Positions 43,572-52,726 are shown, counted from the stretch's first letter. The stretch: DNA of 64,000 nt from an uncultured Prevotella sp. (GCA_900771975.1 CAAGPV010000038.1:1-64000), one strand, 5' to 3'. Notes: a model not told the origin generated them from the letters alone. Numbers and translations are program-made.

Positions 43572-45521
43572 TTAAAGAGTTGCATATTCCTTACTATAGC
43601 GCAACATTTGGTGCGTATACGACTCTGTATAGTCGATTAACACGTCTATTATTTCGCCTTTTTCGTTCTTCTTTAATTTCATCCAAGGATTGATGAAGCC
43701 CTTATAGGGGGCTATGTTAAGTTGTTTATACCTATCCAACACTTCCTTATGAAGCTTTTCGTCAACTTTTACGGCGTAGGTTTCAACGAGTTGTTTTGCT
43801 GCTTCAAAGTCACCTTCACTCTTTATGCGCTGGATTTCTGCAAGCAACTGTGCAAACAAGCTTCTCAATGTCTCGTAGTTGCTGATATACAATAGGGTTT
43901 TTCCCTCTATTTTTTGAAGTTTAATGGCACCGTTGCTATGCTCATACACCCAATGTGCTATCAGCGAACGGTTACGCATGTGCGCTTCTTCTATTGTGTG
44001 ACCTGGCTTTATACGTACCAATTGGGTGATAAGTCCATTCAAGAGATACTCGTAATATTGGGCTTTGTAAGCTTCTGGTGAGGGAGTTAGACCGAGCTCT
44101 ACAAGTTTATAGTCTGCAATATAGTAGAGGCCGAATAAGTCTGCTCTTGCCTCTTCAATGGTATTCCCATAGTTTTTTAATGCGTCAGGATCTGTCTGTG
44201 GCAACAATTGTCCGCTACCATGACCTAAACATTCATGCAAATCGGTATGTAAATCATCGCAAATATCGCCATAACGGTCGATAAGGGTGCGCACTTCTTG
44301 GTCTTTGATGAATTCATCTTTAAAGCCGTTGCCTTTAGCTGCCATGGCATAGGAATGGGTGAGATTGCTGATAGTGACACTTTTACTGCCATACTCAGCT
44401 CTTATCCAATCTGCATTGGGCAAATTTATGCCGATAGCCGATGAAGGATATTCGTCGCCCCCAAGCATAGCTGCACAAATCACGTTGGCAGAAACGCCTT
44501 TCACTACGGGCTTGCGGAATTGTGGCGCCACTGGAGAATGGTCTTCAAACCACTGTGCATTGGCTGATATGGTCTGCGTACGCTTGGTTGCTTCAAGGTC
44601 TTTATATTCAACTATGCCTTCCCACGAGCCTTTCAATCCCAGTGGATCGCCATAAACTTCAATAAACCCGTTTATGAAGTCTATCCTCCCCGACTGCTCT
44701 TTAAGCCATTGTATAGAATAGCGGTCAAATGTATGTAGGTCGCCTGTGGTGTAATAGCGTACTAATAAGCAGATAGTTTCTCGTTGTTGATCATTCTCGA
44801 CATACGCTAACGCCTTTTCTAACCAAAAGACAATTTTTTCAATGGCTGCCCCATAGCGGCCACTTTTTGTCCATATTTCCTCGTGAATGCCATTTTCATC
44901 TTTTACGAGTGTAGAGTTGAGCCCCCAAGAAGGAGGTTCTTTGCTATTGTCTTTTTTGTTGGCATAGAAGTTCTCGACCTCTTCTTGGGTGACACCTTGG
45001 TAGTAATTGCAGGCAGAAGTCTTTACTACATCTGCTCCAGCAGCCTTGTTTACCCTTTTGGGTAAAACCTGTGGGTCAAAAATGACAGGGGCAATATCGT
45101 TGAAAAGGTCATCAACAGAGTGATAATGTAAAAGAGGAATTTGTGTAATGTCAACTTTTTTAAGTTCATTATACAGAAATTCTTTTGTGAATTGGGGAAT
45201 GAACTTTTCGCATCCGTAATGATGATAAATGCCATTGGAGAACCAAACTTGTTTTAAATAGCACTCTAAAGCAAGAAATTCATCCTCAGACCGATGGTCT
45301 TTGCCTTGTTCGTATATTGCTTCAAGGACCTTTCTTATACACAAATTGTACTGACCGAATTGGTCGAAAGTGATGTCTCTACCAAACAACGTGGCTTTTG
45401 CCAAACAATAAATATAGCATTTTTGCCTAAGTGTAAGTTTGTCGAACTCAGGAAGTTGATAACGCAATAAAGCGATGTCAGCAAAGCGCTCTCCACTGAC
45501 AAACTGAAAGTCATTTACCAT
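43572..45521 (-). CDS. Dipeptidyl peptidase III (M49) without signal peptide
   Basis: A 649-residue zinc exopeptidase of family M49. The hallmark HEXXGH is HECLGH in TDLHECLGHGSGQLL (about residue 428), followed by EEARADLFGLYY with the third zinc ligand. It removes dipeptides from peptide N-termini. No signal peptide is visible, so it should act in the cytoplasm. It lies between an AraC-type regulator gene (4 bases upstream) and the AlkD-like gene. Confidence 0.93.
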   Translation of the reverse strand: MVNDFQFVSGERFADIALLRYQLPEFDKLTLRQKCYIYCLAKATLFGRDITFDQFGQYNLCIRKVLEAIYEQGKDHRSEDEFLALECYLKQVWFSNGIYHHYGCEKFIPQFTKEFLYNELKKVDITQIPLLHYHSVDDLFNDIAPVIFDPQVLPKRVNKAAGADVVKTSACNYYQGVTQEEVENFYANKKDNSKEPPSWGLNSTLVKDENGIHEEIWTKSGRYGAAIEKIVFWLEKALAYVENDQQRETICLLVRYYTTGDLHTFDRYSIQWLKEQSGRIDFINGFIEVYGDPLGLKGSWEGIVEYKDLEATKRTQTISANAQWFEDHSPVAPQFRKPVVKGVSANVICAAMLGGDEYPSSAIGINLPNADWIRAEYGSKSVTISNLTHSYAMAAKGNGFKDEFIKDQEVRTLIDRYGDICDDLHTDLHECLGHGSGQLLPQTDPDALKNYGNTIEEARADLFGLYYIADYKLVELGLTPSPEAYKAQYYEYLLNGLITQLVRIKPGHTIEEAHMRNRSLIAHWVYEHSNGAIKLQKIEGKTLLYISNYETLRSLFAQLLAEIQRIKSEGDFEAAKQLVETYAVKVDEKLHKEVLDRYKQLNIAPYKGFINPWMKLKKNEKGEIIDVLIDYTESYTHQMLRYSKEYATL

Positions 45522-45525
45522 TTGT

Positions 45526-46005
45526 TTACTCGTTTATGTTTTCTTCAAGCTTTTTGGGACCTCTTTTCTTGTGGACTTTTGCTGGAGGCCGGTTTGCGAT
45601 GGCCCGCATTTTGTAGTCTCTTGGGGTGATTCCGTTAATTTTGTAAAATGAAGCATAGAAAGATTGGCGGTTGGCAAAACCCACCATGTCGCTCACATCT
45701 TCCATATTGAGGTCATCATAGCGTTTGTCATTCAAGATGGTCATAGCTTCTTCTATGCGAAACTTATTGACAAAAGAAGTGTAGTTCATGTGGAAGCGCA
45801 CATTCACAACCGCTGAAATGTATCTCGTATTGGTGCCCAAGTCTTCTGCCAATTTCCTTGCAGAATATTCGCGGTCTTTATATTTCTTTTGAAAAAGGAT
45901 GATGTTGAGTATTTTTTCCTTTAAATCATCCATCAATTTGGGATTAACCAAACTCCTGTACGCCGCTATCTTGTCTTTTTTTTCTGTTATATTGTATTTT
46001 GTCAT
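45526..46005 (-). CDS. AraC-family helix-turn-helix regulator
   Basis: A 159-residue protein made of one AraC-type DNA-binding domain. Helix-turn-helix 1 is KLAEDLGTNTRYISAVVNVRF and helix-turn-helix 2 is MVGFANRQSFYASFYKINGI, ending TPRDYK. No ligand-binding domain is present, but a 45-residue helical head precedes the HTH. A basic tail KKRGPKK could add DNA contact. It is transcribed from a consensus promoter and runs directly into the DPP III gene. Confidence 0.9.
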   Translation of the reverse strand: MTKYNITEKKDKIAAYRSLVNPKLMDDLKEKILNIILFQKKYKDREYSARKLAEDLGTNTRYISAVVNVRFHMNYTSFVNKFRIEEAMTILNDKRYDDLNMEDVSDMVGFANRQSFYASFYKINGITPRDYKMRAIANRPPAKVHKKRGPKKLEENINE

Positions 46006-46054
46006 AGCGCTAATTGAGTTGTTAGAAAGTTTTATTGTACAATTATGTGTTCTG

Positions 46055-46086
46055 CAAATATATACCTTTTTTTTATATCTGTCAAA
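46055..46086 (-). promoter_or_regulatory. Promoter of the AraC/DPP III run
   Basis: TTTG (46083-46086), 20 bases, TATATTTG (46055-46062) on the minus strand; an exact Bacteroidetes match 50 bases before the ATG. Confidence 0.7.
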
Positions 46087-46189
46087 CCTTTAATTGGTTT
46101 TTTGATTTTTTTTTTACTTTCAATTACCACTTTAGCCTTCTTTTTATGTGGATCTCAAGAAAGGGAAAAACATTGTCCATTCTTTAATT

Positions 46190-46786
46190 TCAGATATCTA
46201 TTGACAAAGAAGCCATCTGTTGTAAAGCTTCCCATATGCGCTGGACGGGAAGTCCCATCACGTTGAAATAGCTTCCTTGGAGTTGGGTCACACCGATATA
46301 GCCAATCCATTCTTGTATTCCATATGCACCAGCTTTATCGAAAGGCTTAAATGTTTTAATGTAATAGTCTATTTCAGAACTTGTTAGAGATTTGAATGTA
46401 ACGTGCGTTTCAACTGAAAAGTGCTTTTGGAAAGTGGTTGCAGTCAGACAAACTCCCGTTACGACTGAATGGGTTTTCCCACTAAGAAGATGGAGCATTG
46501 CCTTGGCTTCCTCTGCGTTTTTGGGCTTACCCAAAACCTTGTTGTTAACTATAACTACTGTGTCGGCTGTCAAGACCAAATCGGTAGGAGTAATAACTGA
46601 TTTATAGGCAGTAGCTTTTTCCACGGCAATATATTCAGCAACACTATGAGCTGGAAGCGTTGACGGATAGTTCTCTTCAATATCAGGCAAGACTTTCACT
46701 TCGAAAGGAATGTTCAAGCCTTCCAACAACTCTTTTCTACGAGGAGAATTACTTGCTAAAATAAGATGATAGGGAAGTGTAATCAT
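46190..46786 (-). CDS. Maf-like nucleotide pyrophosphatase
   Basis: A 198-residue Maf/YhdE-family pyrophosphatase that hydrolyses dTTP/UTP or modified nucleotides to monophosphates. It begins ILASNSPRRKELLEGL, the phosphate-binding loop, with LTADTVVIVNNKVLGKP and the KAGAYGIQ block. The preferred ATG is at 46786, which overlaps the stop of the HAD gene by one base; a longer frame to 46879 is rejected. Confidence 0.93.
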   Translation of the reverse strand: MITLPYHLILASNSPRRKELLEGLNIPFEVKVLPDIEENYPSTLPAHSVAEYIAVEKATAYKSVITPTDLVLTADTVVIVNNKVLGKPKNAEEAKAMLHLLSGKTHSVVTGVCLTATTFQKHFSVETHVTFKSLTSSEIDYYIKTFKPFDKAGAYGIQEWIGYIGVTQLQGSYFNVMGLPVQRIWEALQQMASLSIDI

Positions 46787-47304
46787 TACCAACCAAATGC
46801 TTTTGCGTTCATTACCCATTTTCCTTGTGCACGTAGTACTTGTTCGATAATGTCGCGTGCACATCCTTGCCCACCGCACTTGTCACTAACATAGCGTGAT
46901 ATAGACTTAATGTCTTGACAAGCATCCTTCGGACAACAAGGACACCCTGCCCGTTTCATAACTTCGTAATCGGGTATGTCATCGCCAACATAGATGATTT
47001 CTTCGTCCGCCAGATTGTATTTTACACAAAAATCGTTCCAAACATTAATTTTAACCGAGCAATTCAGAAAGATATCCTTCACTCCCAAATAAGAATATCG
47101 CTGGCGTATTTCATCGTTATGCCCTCCTGTCATAATGGCAATACGCAACCCAATTTTTTCCGCTAACTGGATGGCATATCCGTCTTTAATATTTAATGTA
47201 CGTACAGGTTCTCCATGATTATCCATCGGAATGGTCTCTGCCGAAAGAACACCGTCAACATCAAAGACAATAGCACGTATTTTTTTTAAGTCGTAATTGA
47301 TCAT
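46786..47304 (-). CDS. KdsC-like HAD phosphatase
   Basis: A 172-residue HAD protein of the C0 type. The nucleophile motif is VFDVDGVLSAE (Asp about 15 and 17), motif II IMTGGHN, and YVGDDIPDYEVM carries the Mg-binding acidic pair. KdsC removes phosphate from KDO 8-phosphate in lipopolysaccharide synthesis. Short extra tail CARDIIEQVLRAQGKW is normal. It overlaps the DUF2520 gene by four bases and maf by one. Confidence 0.9.
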   Translation of the reverse strand: MINYDLKKIRAIVFDVDGVLSAETIPMDNHGEPVRTLNIKDGYAIQLAEKIGLRIAIMTGGHNDEIRQRYSYLGVKDIFLNCSVKINVWNDFCVKYNLADEEIIYVGDDIPDYEVMKRAGCPCCPKDACQDIKSISRYVSDKCGGQGCARDIIEQVLRAQGKWVMNAKAFGW

Positions 47305-48083
47305 TTTGAAGTGTTTTTTGAAAACTTATTGATAGAAAGTGACATGCGTTCGTATAGGTCTTTAAGCAAAGGATTGTCTTTCAATAGCGCCGCATGGGAA
47401 CGTATAACATTCTCATCATAACGTATAGCAGGACCTGTCTGTGCCTGATGGGGTGAAATGGTATGAATCTTTCGGGTAGTTTCATCGATAAGGGGAAGCA
47501 GAACTTCAAACGGAATATTTTGCTTTGAAAGAATGTTGGAAGCCACATCAAAACAATGATTGGCAAAATTGCATGCCCAAACAGCCGACAAATGAAGGTA
47601 TTGTCGTTTTTGGCTGGAAAGGGAATATACCTTCGGGGATACTGAATGTGCTAAATCTTGAACCTTTTTGACGGAGTAGTCGTCATTGCCTTCTATAAAA
47701 CAAGGAACCTGCTGAAAGTCTATTTCAAATTGTTTGGAAAAGGTCATCATGGGGTAAAGAACGCCATAGTGTAAGGCCATTCCCTGAAAAGCGCTCAATG
47801 GCATAGACCCTGCAGTGTGTATCATCAAAGCCTTCTCACGTCCTTTACAGACAACTGGAATGACATTTGCCAAAACACTGTCTTTCAGCGCAAATATGTA
47901 AGCCTCTGCTTGAGTAGTTATTTGGCTTAAATCGGTAGTTGGCGAAGCACCAACAGTTTTAGACAACTCATTGGCAGACTCTTCAGTGCGACTGAAAACC
48001 TGGACGATATCGTGTCCTGCACCAAATAATGCTTTTGCGAGATGCGTTGCGAGATTACCCGCTCCTATCATTACTATTTTCAT
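47301..48083 (-). CDS. Rossmann plus DUF2520 NAD(P)-binding protein
   Basis: A 260-residue protein with N-terminal MKIVMIGAGNLATHLAKAL, an NAD(P) Rossmann loop, and a C-terminal helical DUF2520 domain (HLSAVWACNFANHCFDVASN). The architecture matches F420-type or short-chain oxidoreductase-like proteins of unknown substrate. It heads the DUF2520, KdsC-like, Maf run. A -7 element TAATTTTG at 48091-48098 lies between it and the divergent gene at 48167. Confidence 0.9.
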   Translation of the reverse strand: MKIVMIGAGNLATHLAKALFGAGHDIVQVFSRTEESANELSKTVGASPTTDLSQITTQAEAYIFALKDSVLANVIPVVCKGREKALMIHTAGSMPLSAFQGMALHYGVLYPMMTFSKQFEIDFQQVPCFIEGNDDYSVKKVQDLAHSVSPKVYSLSSQKRQYLHLSAVWACNFANHCFDVASNILSKQNIPFEVLLPLIDETTRKIHTISPHQAQTGPAIRYDENVIRSHAALLKDNPLLKDLYERMSLSINKFSKNTSK

Positions 48084-48128
48084 ACAAATACAAAATTACG
48101 AAAAAGCCATGAATTAATTTTAAGGTTA

Positions 48129-48159
48129 TTGCATTTTTAAAATATATTGGCTAATTTTG
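48129..48159 (+). promoter_or_regulatory. Promoter of the 48167 gene
   Basis: TTG (48129-48131), 20 bases, TAATTTTG (48152-48159). The start codon begins only eight bases after the -7 element, so the transcript may have almost no leader. Confidence 0.65.
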
Positions 48160-48166
48160 CATCATA

Positions 48167-49135
48167 GTGCAAACAGAAGTAATTACACGTAGCATAGATT
48201 TGCCGACAGTCTCACAGGAGAACTTCTTTCATAGCTCAGAGTTGTTTAAAATAGTAGAGCAAACTTCTGGGTTGAAACCTTATATGGTTATAGTGAAAGA
48301 CAAGGAAGACAGGGTTGTAGCCCATTTGTTTGCTATGCTACGCAGACGATGGGCGTTATTGCCACCTTATCTCTTTACTCAAGGACGTGTATATGGAGAG
48401 GGGGTATATCGAGAAGATGTTGATAGACAGTTTGTTTTCAATCTAATGCTCAAGGCGTTGTCCAAGTGCTTTCATTCCAAATTATGCCTTTATATCGAGT
48501 TTAGCGACTTGTCAAAGAAAATGTTTGGCTATAAAGAATTTAGAAAGAATGGCTATTTCCCCATTTCGTGGATGAAAATACACAATTCTCTGCATAGTTG
48601 TCATCCTAAAGAACGGTTGTCAACGAAATATCTGAACCGAATATTACGAACACGAGAGCCACAGATAAAGGTTTTTGAAACCAAAGACGTAGAACGGATA
48701 AAGAACGTTTATAAGTTGTTGAAGACTTATTATCGTTTCAGGCTTCAACGCTATTTGCCTTCGGAATCATTTTTCCACAATGTTGCAAAAAGCAAGAATG
48801 GAAAGATTTTTGTAGCAACCTATAAAGAAGAAACTGTTGGTGGGGCACTTGTAGCTATAAGTAATAACAATGCTTATCTGTGGTATGTGGCTGCGAAAGA
48901 AAAGAGACATCCTCTACTACACCCTACCTTTGCAACGGTATGGAAAACCATAGAGAATGCCTATTTGTCGAATTGCCGCCACATCTATTTTATGAATGTT
49001 GGATTACCCTATAGACGTAACAGGTACAGAGATTTTATACTGGGATTTGGAGGAAAGCCCGTCAGCACTTATCGCTGGTTTCACTTTACTATAAATTGGC
49101 TAAACAAAATAGCTTCATGGTTTTTTAGGGAATAG
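48167..49135 (+). CDS. FemAB/GNAT-like acyltransferase, unknown substrate
   Basis: A 322-residue cytosolic protein. The second half resembles the GNAT fold of FemAB-type proteins: FVATYKEETVGGALVAISNN then AYLWYVAAKEKRH, and HIYFMNVGLPYRRN. FemAB-like enzymes add amino acids to lipid II or make similar transfers. The start is a GTG at 48167; the next ATG is 40 residues in and would remove conserved-looking sequence. It stands alone between divergent and convergent neighbours. Confidence 0.75.
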   Translation: MQTEVITRSIDLPTVSQENFFHSSELFKIVEQTSGLKPYMVIVKDKEDRVVAHLFAMLRRRWALLPPYLFTQGRVYGEGVYREDVDRQFVFNLMLKALSKCFHSKLCLYIEFSDLSKKMFGYKEFRKNGYFPISWMKIHNSLHSCHPKERLSTKYLNRILRTREPQIKVFETKDVERIKNVYKLLKTYYRFRLQRYLPSESFFHNVAKSKNGKIFVATYKEETVGGALVAISNNNAYLWYVAAKEKRHPLLHPTFATVWKTIENAYLSNCRHIYFMNVGLPYRRNRYRDFILGFGGKPVSTYRWFHFTINWLNKIASWFFRE

Positions 49136-49163
49136 TGTCTCCCCTACTTTTTCCCATTGAAGC

Positions 49164-50762
49164 TTACAGTTCAACAGAACGTTTTGTTATTGGGCTTTCA
49201 TTGCCTGTGCGTCCTATAGCTGACACTATATAGATCCAATCAGATTTTCCGTCTTTATAAGGTAATAAAATATTCAACTTCCTCGTAATTGCCACAATGT
49301 GGGAAGGGTCGTCAATATTAATAATTTCTCCTTTAGCAAATCGGTAAACAACATATTGACAAGCTTGATCTTGCCAATCAGTGGCTTTCGGCGCATCCCA
49401 AACCAAATGCAGACCATCTTCTTCCCATTTCGTTTTCAGTTTGGTGGGACGATGGGGTGATTTGGTGTTTTTAAAGGGCATTGATGGCTGCAATGCTGGA
49501 TATTTCCAATAGTAATTGCGCAAGAAGGTACCAAAACGGTCATAGTTGTCAACTGCCGCTTTGGCATACCATAGCACAGTGCCACTTACGTTCTTCATTT
49601 CACGGTGTAATTTGTGTTTTGCGGGTACTTGATTGCTTTGTGGATTGTCGGGATCAGCATATTTTATAGTACGTTCGACATCTTCACCTATATATAATGG
49701 ACGGGCAGAAGCATGTTGATTCCACCAATTTATGAGTTCTTTGTAGTCTGCAGACTTGTGACCTATCTGCCAATAGAGTTGTGGTACGCAATAGTCTATC
49801 CATCCGTTATTTACCCACTTCAAGACATCTGCATAGAGATCGTCATAGTTTTGTAAGCCGTTAGTGTTACTCCCAATTTCAGAAGAGCGTTTGTTACGGT
49901 ATATACCAAACGGACTAACGCCGAATTTTACCCAAGGTTTAACCCTCTTTATAGAGTCCGACAACTGTTTAATGAACAAATCTACATTATATCGACGCCA
50001 GTCGGCCTTGTTGTCAATTCCGTTATTGTATTTGTAAAACTCTTTGTCGTCGGGTATTTTCACACCTGATACGGGATAAGGATAGAAATAATCGTCTATA
50101 TGAAGGCCGTCAACATCATAACGGCGCAATATATCGTCGACCACATTGCAGATATATTCACGGTTTTCAGGTAATGCCGGATTTAAGATGTACAGACCGT
50201 CATACTTAAAGAACCGTTCGGGGTGAGTTATAGCAATGTGATTAGGGGCTAATTTAGCTTGACTTTTCATCTTTGCACGATAGGGGTTTATCCATGCATG
50301 AAGCTCCATACCCCTTTGATGACACTGGTCTATCATCCATTGCAAAGGGTCCCAATAAGGATTAGGAGCTACGCCTTGTCGGCCTGTCAGGAACCGACTC
50401 CATGGCTCTATGCGACTTGGATAGAACGCATCACATTCTCCTCTAACTTGAAAAATGATGGCATTAACTCCATCTTTCTGTAATTCATCAAGTTGATAGG
50501 AAAGTATTTTTTGTAATTGATCGCGAGACTTCCCTTGGAATTGGCCGTTGACAATTTGTATCCAAGCACCTCTAAACTCGTGTTTTGGAATTGAAGAGCC
50601 ATGATGTATGTTGCGATTGGCTTCTGCTTCTTCTGTTTCTTCGGCAATGGGATGATGATTGTTGATAGGAGAATCCTTTGTTGTGCTCTTTTTACTTCCA
50701 CACCCACTTACAATAAGAGCAATAGCAAAAAGGGCAATATATCTTGATATAAATTTATTCAT
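49164..50762 (-). CDS. GHL10-family glycosyl-hydrolase-like lipoprotein
   Basis: A 532-residue lipoprotein: leader with IALIVSGC, lipidated Cys about residue 21. The GHL10 (DUF187) barrel follows: FRGAWIQIVNGQF, NAIIFQVRGECDAFYPS, LHAWINPYRAK, DGLHIDDYFYPYP and VKFGVSPFGIYRN. A C-terminal FN3-like domain (about 430-530) ends the protein. Bacterial GHL10 members are thought to act on cell-wall or glycan substrates, but activity is little known. It is last in a run behind the ECF sigma operon on the minus strand. Confidence 0.9.
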   Translation of the reverse strand: MNKFISRYIALFAIALIVSGCGSKKSTTKDSPINNHHPIAEETEEAEANRNIHHGSSIPKHEFRGAWIQIVNGQFQGKSRDQLQKILSYQLDELQKDGVNAIIFQVRGECDAFYPSRIEPWSRFLTGRQGVAPNPYWDPLQWMIDQCHQRGMELHAWINPYRAKMKSQAKLAPNHIAITHPERFFKYDGLYILNPALPENREYICNVVDDILRRYDVDGLHIDDYFYPYPVSGVKIPDDKEFYKYNNGIDNKADWRRYNVDLFIKQLSDSIKRVKPWVKFGVSPFGIYRNKRSSEIGSNTNGLQNYDDLYADVLKWVNNGWIDYCVPQLYWQIGHKSADYKELINWWNQHASARPLYIGEDVERTIKYADPDNPQSNQVPAKHKLHREMKNVSGTVLWYAKAAVDNYDRFGTFLRNYYWKYPALQPSMPFKNTKSPHRPTKLKTKWEEDGLHLVWDAPKATDWQDQACQYVVYRFAKGEIINIDDPSHIVAITRKLNILLPYKDGKSDWIYIVSAIGRTGNESPITKRSVEL

Positions 50763-50781
50763 TTTAAGCGTTACGATAACA

Positions 50782-51222
50782 TTAATGGCGTTTGAAGTTT
50801 TTAGCTACCCGATGAAAGGTTTGTTTTCTGAAAGTGTCTTCTGCTTTTAAAGCGTCATAAACCAATTTAACAGGGAGCTTTTCGAACATTTGTTCATGAT
50901 ATTCTAAATCCAATTGACGCATTTTCAGTTCTAAAGAATCTACATCATAAACAAGTTGTCGACGTTCTTCATTGGTTGTTGGAACCTTCTTTGATAAAAT
51001 CTTTATTTGCTTGTGCAATTCCCGTTTGCTATTTTGTAACTCATTAAAAAGTTTAAAGAAGACAACAGAGTCGGAACTACATAGTCTCGCTTGTCGGGTT
51101 ATGAAAGTTTGTCGCTCTTGTTCTATCTGCTTTGGGTTAAAATTCTGTGCACAAATCTCCATACACATACACACAGAGATATACATCACAACAATTCGAA
51201 AACAGTTCTGAAAGTTATGCAT
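50782..51222 (-). CDS. Spy/CpxP-like periplasmic helical protein
   Basis: A 146-residue exported protein (signal peptide to about residue 26, EICAQ) that is almost all helix with many charged residues (RQTFITRQARLC, KRELHKQIKILSKK). The pattern resembles small Spy/CpxP-type sensors. It lies 10 bases after the anti-sigma gene and 19 before GHL10. Role in sensing envelope stress with the ECF system is an inference from position. Confidence 0.7.
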   Translation of the reverse strand: MHNFQNCFRIVVMYISVCMCMEICAQNFNPKQIEQERQTFITRQARLCSSDSVVFFKLFNELQNSKRELHKQIKILSKKVPTTNEERRQLVYDVDSLELKMRQLDLEYHEQMFEKLPVKLVYDALKAEDTFRKQTFHRVAKNFKRH

Positions 51223-51232
51223 ATTTTTTCAA

Positions 51233-51790
51233 TTAGTTTAATTCGTCAGTCATTAAGGCATACATGTCATCATCATCTAACATAAAATATTCTACTGCAA
51301 CATCAATAATGTCTGTAGAAGCAGCTTCTTTCGTAGCCGGCTTGGATTGCTTGGGAGTATGCTTGTCTGAGGGAGTAGCTGTTTCTTCTACTTTGAGTGA
51401 CTTATGATGCGTCTCTGATTTTGAAACGTTTTTTGATAAAGATGATGTATTCAAAGGTAATATTGAAGCATTTTGATTTTGTAAAACAGAAACGGGAATA
51501 GCGGATGAGTCAATTTTTGTTTCTCGAGCATGATTTATTTTTTCGGCTAATTGCCCGGCCTGTGGACGCGATGGAGAATATAGAAAACCTGTAATGACTA
51601 CTGCCAAAAGAATGGTCGCAGCTATGGCGATGGGTTTGCTATATTTTAAGAAGATGGAGCGGTGCTTGTTTTGTGAAGTTGTTATTTGTTCAACGACTTG
51701 TTGCTGAACCGTTGAAAAATAGCCCTCTGGCACCCGAAAAGGTCTTTTCTTTCCGAACTTGTCAACTAATTTGCTCTCTTCTTCAATCAT
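51233..51790 (-). CDS. Anti-sigma-factor-like membrane protein
   Basis: A 185-residue protein with a short cytosolic N-terminus (KKRPFRVPEGYFSTVQQQVV, the FRVPEGYF motif common in Bacteroidetes partners of ECF sigma factors), one membrane helix about 53-70, and a Ser/Thr/Lys-rich periplasmic part ending in an acidic stretch DDDDMYALM. It begins 58 bases after the sigma gene. Binding to the sigma factor is inferred from position and form. Confidence 0.75.
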   Translation of the reverse strand: MIEEESKLVDKFGKKRPFRVPEGYFSTVQQQVVEQITTSQNKHRSIFLKYSKPIAIAATILLAVVITGFLYSPSRPQAGQLAEKINHARETKIDSSAIPVSVLQNQNASILPLNTSSLSKNVSKSETHHKSLKVEETATPSDKHTPKQSKPATKEAASTDIIDVAVEYFMLDDDDMYALMTDELN

Positions 51791-51848
51791 AAAACTATAT
51801 TTACATTTTTAATATAGGATGCTATAAGTAGGGAAAGGTTTAACACCA

Positions 51849-52400
51849 TTATTCATTATTCTGAATATATTGTGTAATTTTCTTTACGGCAATATGGTAA
51901 CTTGCTTTCAGCCCGCCTTCTGAAGTTTGAAGTATTTTGCTCATTTCTGCATATTTCATTTCGTCAAAATATCGAAGTGTAAATACAACGCGCTGAACAT
52001 CAGGAAGAGTTGCAATTGCTTCTTGTAATAAGGCTTGGCCCTTATCTCCGTCAAAATAGTCATCAGCCATAAGCTGATTTGAGATGTTTAATACATTATC
52101 CGAACTTATTGTGTGTTGGGCTTTCTGGTGTCGAAGGAAATCCAACGATTCATTGATTGCTATTCGGTACAACCAAGTAGATATTTGTGAACGTCCTTGA
52201 AAAGTATGGATATTTTTCCATGCTTTCAAAAAAGTATTTTGAAGAATGTCATTGGCATCTTCATGAGACAATACGATACTTCGTATTTTCCAATAGAGCC
52301 GTTCGCTAAAAAGCGAAACTATCATAGAGAAAGCCTTAGACCTCTGACTTTCATCATCAAGAAGTCTAATAATATTCTTTTCGCTCTGTCCTGCTACCAC
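51849..52400 (-). CDS. ECF RNA polymerase sigma factor
   Basis: A 183-residue extracytoplasmic-function sigma factor. Region 2 is visible as SHEDANDILQNTFLKAWKNI and the TWLYRIAINESLDFLR block; region 4 as LPDVQRVVFTLRYFDEMKYA followed by EGGLKASYHIAVKKI. No region 1 or 3 is present. Its operon continues with an anti-sigma-like gene and a Spy-like gene, the standard arrangement for an envelope-sensing circuit. Target promoter sequence is not visible. Confidence 0.93.
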   Translation of the reverse strand: MVAGQSEKNIIRLLDDESQRSKAFSMIVSLFSERLYWKIRSIVLSHEDANDILQNTFLKAWKNIHTFQGRSQISTWLYRIAINESLDFLRHQKAQHTISSDNVLNISNQLMADDYFDGDKGQALLQEAIATLPDVQRVVFTLRYFDEMKYAEMSKILQTSEGGLKASYHIAVKKITQYIQNNE

Positions 52401-52417
52401 TGAAAAGCAAAAAGTTG

Positions 52418-52726
52418 TTATTTGACGAGTATTCTTCTAACGAAATTCCCTACTTTTACTATATAACAACCTTTTGGGAGATTGAGTTGATAACGCCTGT
52501 CGCTACCTTCAACTTTCAAACTTTTTACTTCTACGCCTGTAGCATTATAAATGTGTAAAGTAAGGCCATCGGCACCTGTAACATGCAAAACGGACTGAAA
52601 AACATTAATAGTAATATCAGGATTGTTTTGTTCCAATATTTCAACAGAGTTAACTGCAAAACTATTTAATGGCAATCCCATCAAACATAATGCCGAGAAT
52701 GCAAGTATAAATATCGGTTTTTTCAT
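52418..52726 (-). CDS. Small secreted protein resembling a stand-alone T9SS sorting domain
   Basis: A 102-residue exported protein from the ATG at 52726 (KKPIFILAFSALCLMGLPLN signal). The mature part, VLHVTGADGLTLHIYNATGV then YQLNLPKGCYIVKVGNFVRR, has the strand pattern and GxY-V-V-x-V ending of Por-secretion C-terminal sorting domains but no passenger. A TATCTTTG -7 element at 52751-52758 overlaps the earlier ATG at 52753, so the shorter start is preferred. It lies 17 bases before the ECF sigma gene on the same strand. Confidence 0.65.
   Translation of the reverse strand: MKKPIFILAFSALCLMGLPLNSFAVNSVEILEQNNPDITINVFQSVLHVTGADGLTLHIYNATGVEVKSLKVEGSDRRYQLNLPKGCYIVKVGNFVRRILVK

Noticed and set aside
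45050..45235. Small minus-strand frame inside the DPP III gene
   Set aside because: Out-of-frame reading of the M49 coding sequence.
46787..46879. Extended N-terminus for the Maf gene
   Set aside because: The extension lies wholly in the upstream HAD gene in another frame; ATG 46786 gives the normal family start.
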